In this document: piece after piece, positions 8,101-11,156 of the stretch
Layout: each line of letters opens with the position of its first letter
How positions within the stretch are numbered: the first letter of the stretch is position 1
Source: Thermoprotei archaeon
Lineage (GTDB): Archaea > Thermoproteota > Thermoprotei_A > Sulfolobales > WANQ01
DNA length: 11,156 nt
Assembly (NCBI GenBank): GCA_027038805.1
Contig: JALWGO010000161.1
Span: 1 to 11,156, forward strand
Reading direction: 5' to 3'
The notes under the pieces: generated by a model
What the model was told of the DNA's origin: nothing
Seen by the model: the letters and a program-made list of their open reading frames with translations, nothing else
Database searches by the model: none
Position numbers and translations under genes: made by a program

Positions 8101-8809
8101 AACGTTCAATAAGCCAATAACAATAGAGATAACATACAATAACAAGACTATTCAAATGTTGAAAACAGACAATAACACAATTGTAAACCTATCAATAGCC
8201 TACTACGACTACAACAATAAAACATGGATTAAACTACCAACAACGCTGAAAGACAACTACGCGACAGCAAACACAACCCACTTCACACCCTATACACTAA
8301 TAGCAACAGTAACCAGGATAAACCAGACAATAAACAATATCACCAACACTAATACGACGACACCAGCAATCAATGTAACTACAACTATGCCAGTAAATAC
8401 TACAACCACTACTACGTCTACTGTAACGGTTTCTCCTACAACTACTACGGCTCAGACGACGACAACTACAACCACAACAACAACGACAACACAGACTACT
8501 ATGACATCGTCAACTCAGACGACAACAAGTTCAACAACTAAGATTACTATAACAACTACGAAGAGGACATCAACTACTACAACGATTACAAAATCGACGA
8601 CTACTTCTAAGACTGCAACAGTTACACCAATAACGAATACTTCAACCCAGCAGGCTGGAAACAACAATAAAGTACAGCAAGCCAATGGTAATGTAATTAC
8701 TATACCATTCATAGACCTTAAGCTAGGGGAAACCGAAGCACTAATACTTGGATTACTGATACTAGTGGCTGTAATATTGCTTGTAGCAGCAGCTGTGAAG
8801 AGAAGGTAG
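5132..8809 (+). CDS. Large type I cell-surface protein with Thr-rich stalk and C-terminal anchor
   Basis: This 1225-residue protein has a cleavable-looking signal peptide (core 8-24, likely cut after VNA at 29). Residues 92-176 form an Ig/transthyretin-like beta domain with a calcium-loop-like DxNxDGxxD motif (D145, N147, D149, G150, D153). Residues about 400-735 look like an alpha/beta domain of the amidotransferase-like kind: strands NIIIVD (406-411), PKAIIITTP (491-499) and NITIVLTP (519-526), closing with DVGSLHVIYAGI (706-717). Residues 980-1060 resemble the ZU5-like module of archaeal surface proteins (DIGPSGITFNKPITI, then THFTPYTLIA). A Thr-rich stalk (1071-1171) leads to a membrane helix (1201-1221) and a KRR tail. 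Only two cysteines (89, 778) are present. Sequons are abundant. The architecture fits an S-layer-associated or stalked receptor protein. Domain calls other than signal, stalk and anchor are by eye, and no enzyme activity is claimed. Confidence 0.88.
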   Translation: MLRAKKSYFMILLLVLSFITPLISMPVNAQASLQAVDRYPQTLVYSNEPVYYFVQAAGRENLTLEAVMNITLDTGLVVDTTEIVPHGTCNLNVHVVFPNDTSVAKAFVRIYKVGLGEVGAGYTNQWGYITFYIWGGAYYVQAYYDTNNDGVFDYYGNLSIPFFSKGSVVKVTLYPVKDVLGIHGASYKVVFNQRMFYLGANWYMGVIPGLPSIYTVAKASEPTMPGDLRIIVKSSVQVSIKATGGETLYSTTYNVQPSNYTDKLKPIVLLLDEDYSVVDNIKLVDAPSNISLKVLAFDDWSLDRIKAYAYNDTGNISLSLKKDKITSNLEISLSKIRDIIHDIEASLGNYTIVIPTPSIPLKVYDTIVPVSKPGETIRVKAVAVDSDGKKSSSQIAVLMGVNNKSNIIIVDPLFKYTNYIVNDNSYASIGSLLASMGIAGLSDYYNGLASLGEEYRGYKNLLYNYTGVIEKYKPYIVSRLPDPSLLDKVKPKAIIITTPLISESQGKVEAIINYAANHNITIVLTPQSLLDPAIIGGNRTVFYTLLQASGLIDYYVAARIFSQVYPSTLLSIPWIEWTGPLTLANGEIVYAANSTVHAGWQLGYAGMSNLLKNILSLNISLGRYNLLASQLGLNVGKLVEKVKSSLRSLPEIYESLAKATYIRGKLIVDGVKIPVSSDLIKILVGKPRAKIIARSNDNLAIATRYDVGSLHVIYAGIAPRDLGLIVGLLDQKPKTYTTTVMLQGIKVSEEVAKEYQSIMHSLVNYTKLLVNDTIIVPCKGHAIYDISDIKKGKVAVTIISGEGTPRVVVNSDGLVLGEHKGKIYNVIIANASKITLNISVDNPNSMLVPVKIIVRAKPLKPKPVIIEAKGIALQLKYNRTAYKLLGSPDEIIVSLKKKDLAGISKLIVPLNTLPSRRIVLNLTSIIRSNRIDRSINIVLVGDVGNMTLKISKDTNIPTRTLEFKPIRIPPALPENSYIIAPVVDIGPSGITFNKPITIEITYNNKTIQMLKTDNNTIVNLSIAYYDYNNKTWIKLPTTLKDNYATANTTHFTPYTLIATVTRINQTINNITNTNTTTPAINVTTTMPVNTTTTTTSTVTVSPTTTTAQTTTTTTTTTTTTQTTMTSSTQTTTSSTTKITITTTKRTSTTTTITKSTTTSKTATVTPITNTSTQQAGNNNKVQQANGNVITIPFIDLKLGETEALILGLLILVAVILLVAAAVKRR
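8342..8644 (+). repeat. Threonine-codon-rich low-complexity tract (surface protein stalk)
   Basis: About 100 codons, mostly Thr with some Ser, Val, Lys and Gln, encode the stalk of the large surface protein (residues 1071-1171). The densest part is 8432-8533. ACA, ACG, ACT and ACC are mixed, so the DNA is not a clean microsatellite. Such stalks are usually O-glycosylated spacers that lift a domain away from the membrane. Confidence 0.85.
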
Positions 8810-8810
8810 A

Positions 8811-8833
8811 TAAAAATAGTTTATTTGAACTAT
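8811..8833 (-). terminator. Hairpin terminator between convergent genes
   Basis: ATAGTT (8816-8821) pairs with AACTAT (8828-8833) over a 6-nt loop. On the minus strand the stem runs into TTTTTA (8816-8811), a good terminator for the small minus-strand gene that stops at 8886. On the plus strand it begins 7 nt after the stop of the large surface protein gene, but no T-run follows there. Confidence 0.45.
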
Positions 8834-8885
8834 CACCTCGCTAATAATGTTTTCAATAATTCGCTTGTAATAGCCTTATTCTTGC

Positions 8886-9038
8886 TTAGAAACCGAATGG
8901 CGTATCTGAACCGTCTTCTTCATCTCCTTCATCGGGCTGGATCGTACCGTTTGCTAGTACGATTATTGCCTTCTTTACCGCTACTATTAGTATGAAGACT
9001 GCTACCCAGAACCACTTGTTTAATAGAATTTTCTTCAT
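8886..9038 (-). CDS. Small membrane peptide, 50 residues, unknown function
   Basis: The minus strand has an ATG-to-TAA reading frame of 50 codons. It begins MKKILLNK, followed by a hydrophobic stretch WFWVAVFILIVAV (9-21), a KK pair, a second short hydrophobic piece AIIVLA (24-29), a sequon NGT (30-32) and an acidic tail with DEGDEEDG (36-43) ending in PFGF. A basic front, hydrophobic middle and acidic end fit a small inner-to-outer membrane peptide or a short secreted peptide. Codon choice (ATA, CTA, GTA, GCA) matches the neighbouring genes. A TATA box at 9057-9067 would start transcription almost at the ATG, suggesting a leaderless mRNA, and a hairpin terminator follows. It converges on the surface protein gene and is head to head with the Lrp-like regulator. 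I know no family for it; that it is a true gene is likely but not certain. Confidence 0.55.
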   Translation of the reverse strand: MKKILLNKWFWVAVFILIVAVKKAIIVLANGTIQPDEGDEEDGSDTPFGF

Positions 9039-9056
9039 GTTCTCACATTGTTCTAA

Positions 9057-9067
9057 CATATAAGTAA
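9057..9067 (-). promoter_or_regulatory. TATA box of the small membrane peptide gene
   Basis: Read on the minus strand the element is TTACTTATATG. Its centre is about 23 nt before the ATG at 9038, so the predicted transcript starts at or within a few bases of the start codon (leaderless). A weak GTGAG lies at 9041-9047 on the same strand. Confidence 0.4.
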
Positions 9068-9100
9068 CTGGGTGATTAACTCAGAGTAAAACAGTGGTAT

Positions 9101-9111
9101 CTTTAATATAC
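9101..9111 (+). promoter_or_regulatory. TATA box of the two-half Lrp-like regulator gene
   Basis: CTTTAATATAC lies 36-46 nt before the ATG at 9147. A start near 9131 would give a leader of about 15 nt carrying the ribosome-binding site GGGAGA at 9133-9138. It shares the 108-nt divergent region with the small membrane peptide promoter. Confidence 0.5.
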
Positions 9112-9146
9112 TGGGTTTTAGCAATATATTATGGGAGAAAGAGGAG

Positions 9147-10184
9147 ATGGTTTTTATTGCAGAAGATGTAGATTACCGTGAACTCATAGTGCTTGACGCT
9201 ATCCTGGAGTCAAATAACATACCGATTACAGTGGCTAGGCTATATTATTTCCTTAGGAAGAGGGGTTATTCTTATTCAAGGAGTAATATATCGTTTATAG
9301 TTAATTCCAGGATTAATGGGAGATATATTATCGGTGCACAGGTAAACTACTATAGTCTTGGGTTAAGGAAACTTATACTAGTGTTAAACGATGTAATAGA
9401 TCATTATCCTAGAAATTATCTAGCATTAAAGGCAAGTCTCATCCCCTACGGAATGCTTCTATCCTACTACCTACCCTTTACCGCTAGCCCCGACAAGATT
9501 CTAGAAGCCTTTGATAAAAGCAAGATAAACTATTATTTCATAGTATCATACGAATATGATCCAAGACCAAGGCTACTGGAATATTACTACGACTATAAGC
9601 TTAGCATAGACTTACCAAGCGAAATAGATAGAAGACTCTCAATTATAGAAGGCGAACCGGATATAATAGTAGATAAGAAGCTAAAAAACTTCTCATTAAT
9701 AGATCTATTCATAATAAAGGAGCTTCAAAAGAACGCTATGCAGAGTCTTAAGAAAATATCTGAGACCATAGGCGTTAAATATGATAGGGTCTTTCGCAGA
9801 TTTAGACATATAATGGAGCAAAAAATTATTGATAGACTAGTATTAAGGAGGTCCTGGCTATACAATGTAGACTATATATTTGTAGTAGCGCTGAGACCCA
9901 AAGAAAAAACACCATTATATCTTGCAGCAGAGACTCTATCCAAAATACCATTAATAGGCAATATTGGTGTAAACGAGGTTACAGGAACAACACTCGTAAC
10001 AATAATACCTAAAAACGGTATATCACCCCAAGACACTGTTAGCGCGTTAAAGAAATACTATCTTCTAGAAGGCTACTATACAGTCGATAATAAGAGAAAG
10101 AAGATATACACAGTACCTTATACAGATGAATATTCAAAATATAAGGGTACATGGATGGAATTCGTAACCCAGCCCCCATACTAG
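9147..10184 (+). CDS. Transcription regulator with two Lrp/AsnC-like halves
   Basis: This 345-residue soluble protein appears to be built of two similar modules. The first has a helix-turn-helix-like region at about 10-55, then a beta-alpha-beta section (73-138, RKLILVLND ... INYYFIVSYEYD). The second has a clearer Lrp/AsnC-type helix-turn-helix at about 183-230 (LIDLFIIKELQKN, LKKISETIGV, VFRRFRHIMEQKIIDR). A beta-alpha-beta section follows at 241-311 (VDYIFVVALRP, then TGTTLVTIIPKNG), like the effector-binding RAM domain. Lrp-family proteins bind promoter DNA in the cytoplasm and often respond to small molecules; the ligand here is unknown. The ATG at 9147 is preferred because GGGAGA lies 8 nt upstream; the GAGGAG touching the ATG is too close to act. 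The ATG at 9131 is out of frame and stops quickly. It is head to head with the small membrane peptide gene and may control it or itself. The DNA-binding role is likely; targets are inferred. Confidence 0.78.
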   Translation: MVFIAEDVDYRELIVLDAILESNNIPITVARLYYFLRKRGYSYSRSNISFIVNSRINGRYIIGAQVNYYSLGLRKLILVLNDVIDHYPRNYLALKASLIPYGMLLSYYLPFTASPDKILEAFDKSKINYYFIVSYEYDPRPRLLEYYYDYKLSIDLPSEIDRRLSIIEGEPDIIVDKKLKNFSLIDLFIIKELQKNAMQSLKKISETIGVKYDRVFRRFRHIMEQKIIDRLVLRRSWLYNVDYIFVVALRPKEKTPLYLAAETLSKIPLIGNIGVNEVTGTTLVTIIPKNGISPQDTVSALKKYYLLEGYYTVDNKRKKIYTVPYTDEYSKYKGTWMEFVTQPPY

Positions 10185-10196
10185 CATGTAGCCCCA

Positions 10197-10208
10197 TAGT
10201 TTTTACTA
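10197..10208 (+). terminator. T-run terminator after the regulator gene
   Basis: TAGT and ACTA flank a run of Ts (10200-10204), 12 nt after the stop codon. An oligo-T run just after a stop is the usual archaeal terminator. The 4-bp pairing is probably incidental. Confidence 0.4.
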
Positions 10209-10282
10209 AATCAAAGAATAATGTATTTTCCGGTTTGTAAACTACTACTCATGTGGTAAAGATTAAGTATGTATTATTGTAA

Positions 10283-10297
10283 AGCAATTCTATTGCT
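10283..10297. repeat. 6-bp inverted repeat in the AT-rich gap
   Basis: AGCAAT (10283-10288) and ATTGCT (10292-10297) are separated by TCT. The palindrome lies about 35-50 bp upstream of the TATA region of the next gene. It could be an operator or upstream activator site or may be chance. The rest of the 10185-10373 gap is AT-rich and shows no gene. Confidence 0.25.
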
Positions 10298-10330
10298 AGT
10301 TTCTCTTATTATATTTTATTTGAATTATTG

Positions 10331-10346
10331 TTAAATATATTATATA
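10331..10346 (+). promoter_or_regulatory. TATA region of the two-helix membrane protein gene
   Basis: TTAAATATATTATATA is a strong AT-rich TATA region. Its two possible phases put transcription between about 10362 and 10372. That would be nearly leaderless for the ATG at 10374, or a leader of about 40-50 nt for the TTG at 10413. Confidence 0.5.
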
Positions 10347-10373
10347 TTATTAGTGATATAAGGCTTTTATATT

Positions 10374-10784
10374 ATGATTTCGAATAGTGTACTTAAAGTG
10401 GGGAGGAGTGATTTGACTGGTTGGGGAACGGCTTTTAAGGGGGCATTAAAGATAGTTGCCTTCACCATAGTATGGGCGATAATAGGGGGAATATTGATAG
10501 CAGCTGGAGCAGGGATGGCTGGAGTAGGACCAGCATATATGACTAGTTCGCAGCATCAAGCAGTGGGTGTAGCGGCGCTTGTCGGAGGCTTTATACTGAT
10601 AATAATAGGTGGGGCTCTCATAAGCCTTGGCGGGCTTGCGAGTTTTCTAAAGGTATCTAGCGAAATATATGCTGATGAAGTATTAGCTAAGTCAGCTTAT
10701 ATGAGACAACAATATTATCAGCCGCCACCACAGTATCAACAATATCCACAACAGCCTCCTCCGGGACAACAGTATCCCAGGTAA
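10374..10784 (+). CDS. Two-helix membrane protein with Pro/Gln/Tyr-rich tail
   Basis: This 136-residue protein has two Gly/Ala/Ile-rich membrane helices at about 25-50 and 64-90, then an amphipathic stretch (SSEIYADEVLAKSAYMRQ) and a tail (113-136) built of P, Q and Y. The tail has repeats such as QPPPQYQQYPQQPPPG. Glycine-rich helices packed as a hairpin, plus a disordered sticky tail, suggest an oligomeric membrane or scaffold protein, but I recognise no family. The start is uncertain. ATG at 10374 has no ribosome-binding site and would need a leaderless message. The in-frame TTG at 10413 (codon 14) has GGGAGG (10401-10406) 6 nt upstream, giving a 123-residue protein with the same helices. 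TTG starts are used elsewhere in this window. It has its own promoter and a T-run after the stop. Confidence 0.75.
   Translation: MISNSVLKVGRSDLTGWGTAFKGALKIVAFTIVWAIIGGILIAAGAGMAGVGPAYMTSSQHQAVGVAALVGGFILIIIGGALISLGGLASFLKVSSEIYADEVLAKSAYMRQQYYQPPPQYQQYPQQPPPGQQYPR
10401..10415 (+). promoter_or_regulatory. Internal ribosome-binding site and alternative TTG start
   Basis: GGGAGG at 10401-10406 is followed after 6 nt by an in-frame TTG at 10413-10415. It is among the strongest ribosome-binding sites in the window and favours starting the two-helix membrane protein at codon 14 of the longer frame. Confidence 0.45.
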
Positions 10785-10793
10785 AGTTACGAG

Positions 10794-10800
10794 TTTTTTA
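10794..10800 (+). terminator. T-run terminator after the two-helix protein gene
   Basis: Six Ts at 10794-10799 begin 9 nt after the stop codon, typical of archaeal termination. The same TTTTTTA could instead act as a poor TATA element for the hairpin RNA candidate that starts about 25 nt downstream. Confidence 0.45.
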
Positions 10801-10823
10801 CGAGAGCATATAGGGTTAGTAGA

Positions 10824-10875
10824 CCACTGGAAGCCTCCCAGCCTCTAAGCAAAGGGTTGGGAAGGATCCTAGTGG
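10824..10875. ncRNA. GC-rich 52-nt hairpin, candidate structured RNA
   Basis: The two arms form an almost continuous helix. CCACT (10824-10828) pairs with AGTGG (10871-10875). After one bulged T, GGA (10829-10831) pairs with TCC (10867-10869, with T10870 bulged). CC (10834-10835) pairs with GG (10864-10865) past a small internal loop. TCCCAGCC (10836-10843) pairs with GGTTGGGA (10855-10862) with one G-T wobble, and a 9-11 nt apical loop remains. I count 30 G or C in 52 bases, well above the AT-rich surroundings; in AT-rich hyperthermophiles this often marks stable RNA. The strand is not known. It could also be a strong terminator, or part of a regulatory leader, though the TATA box of the next gene lies downstream of it. 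I could not match it to C/D or H/ACA box RNA, tRNA or any named family. Confidence 0.4.
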
Positions 10876-10910
10876 GATGATAGTCTTTTCCTCCATGTGT
10901 TCAACGTATC

Positions 10911-10919
10911 CTTATATAG
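10911..10919 (+). promoter_or_regulatory. TATA box of the TrmO-family gene
   Basis: CTTATATAG lies 43-51 nt before the ATG at 10962. A transcription start near 10940 would leave a leader of about 22 nt containing the ribosome-binding site GGAGGGTG at 10944-10951. Confidence 0.55.
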
Positions 10920-10961
10920 TCTCGTGGCTCTGTCCTTCTTTGTGGAGGGTGTTTCTGGTTC

Positions 10962-11156
10962 ATGGATATCGTGTTGAAGCCTATAGGAGTAGTACACGTT
11001 GATCTAAGTGATGAAGAAGTTAAGAAGGCTTGGAGTGGTGTTGAGGGTACTGTAGAGGTTTTCCCCGAATACGAGGAGGGCTTGGAGGGTATTGAGGAGT
11101 TCTCGCATATCATTCTCTTAACTTTCCTGCACAGGAGTGTGGGTGAGAAGAGGAGG
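10962..11156 (+). CDS. trmO: TrmO/TsaA-family tRNA methyltransferase, N-terminal part (cut by window edge)
   Basis: The first 65 residues are visible and the frame is open to the window end. They begin MDIVLKPIGVVHVDL and carry the family signature at 37-57: YEEGLEGIEEFSH then IILLTFLH. This is the conserved core of the TsaA-like (UPF0066) fold, including the Ser-His pair at 48-49. In bacteria TrmO uses S-adenosylmethionine to methylate the t6A base at position 37 of certain tRNAs, tuning decoding; archaeal members are assigned by homology, and the exact activity here is inferred. The ATG is supported by GGAGGGTG 10 nt upstream and a TATA box at the right distance. The gene lies downstream of a GC-rich hairpin, with no sign of co-transcription with the gene before it. 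Confidence 0.88.
   Translation, partial: MDIVLKPIGVVHVDLSDEEVKKAWSGVEGTVEVFPEYEEGLEGIEEFSHIILLTFLHRSVGEKRR

Noticed and set aside
8515..8712. Val-rich minus-strand frame opposite the threonine stalk
   Set aside because: It is the complement of the Thr codon tract; the low complexity explains the lack of stops.
9131..9181. ATG at 9131 as start of the regulator or of a separate peptide
   Set aside because: It is out of frame with the regulator and ends after 16 codons; it falls in the expected leader near the transcription start.
10785..10910. C/D box, H/ACA box or tRNA gene in the gap with the GC-rich hairpin
   Set aside because: I found no C and D box pair, no ACA after the stem, and no cloverleaf arms or T-loop consensus.
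10901..11113. Minus-strand 70-codon frame overlapping the TrmO-family start
   Set aside because: The plus-strand frame here has a clear TsaA-family signature, TATA box and ribosome-binding site; the minus frame has no recognisable features.

Overview
The window looks like chromosomal DNA of a hyperthermophilic crenarchaeon, most likely of the Desulfurococcales (a Staphylothermus- or Desulfurococcus-like organism is my best guess from general character, not proven). The signs are an AT-rich background, archaeal TATA boxes 40-55 nt before start codons, GGTG/GGAGG ribosome-binding sites, use of GTG and TTG starts, preference for ATA, CTA and AGA/AGG codons, oligo-T terminators, and an archaeal secreted beta-propeller family protein. 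No mobile element, CRISPR array, tRNA or rRNA was seen.

Layout. Positions 1-248 (minus) hold the N-terminal 82 residues of an aldo/keto reductase. Divergent from it, positions 448-8809 hold four plus-strand genes for exported proteins: a 776-residue membrane-anchored protein of the archaeal/bacterial C-terminal beta-propeller family; a 283-residue anchored protein of no recognised family; a 411-residue anchored protein with propeller-like beta repeats; and a 1225-residue type I surface protein (signal peptide, Ig/TTR-like domains, a probable amidotransferase-like Rossmann domain, a ZU5-like domain, a threonine stalk, a C-terminal membrane anchor). Between 8886 and 9038 (minus) there is a 50-codon gene for a small membrane peptide; it converges on the surface-protein gene and diverges from the next gene. 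Positions 9147-10184 encode a regulator with two Lrp/AsnC-like halves. Positions 10374-10784 encode a two-helix membrane protein with a Pro/Gln/Tyr-rich tail. Between 10785 and 10910 lies a GC-rich, nearly continuous 52-nt hairpin, followed from 10962 by the start of a TrmO/TsaA-family tRNA methyltransferase gene that runs off the window.

How the parts may work together. The four consecutive exported proteins all put a large, sequon-rich domain on the outer face of the membrane, so the locus looks like a cell-surface module. Each gene has its own upstream signals or spacing of 56-108 nt, so co-transcription is not certain. The regulator and the small membrane peptide share a 108-nt divergent promoter region and could form a regulatory pair. 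No function can be assigned to the module from sequence alone. The flanking aldo/keto reductase and TrmO genes look like ordinary housekeeping genes.
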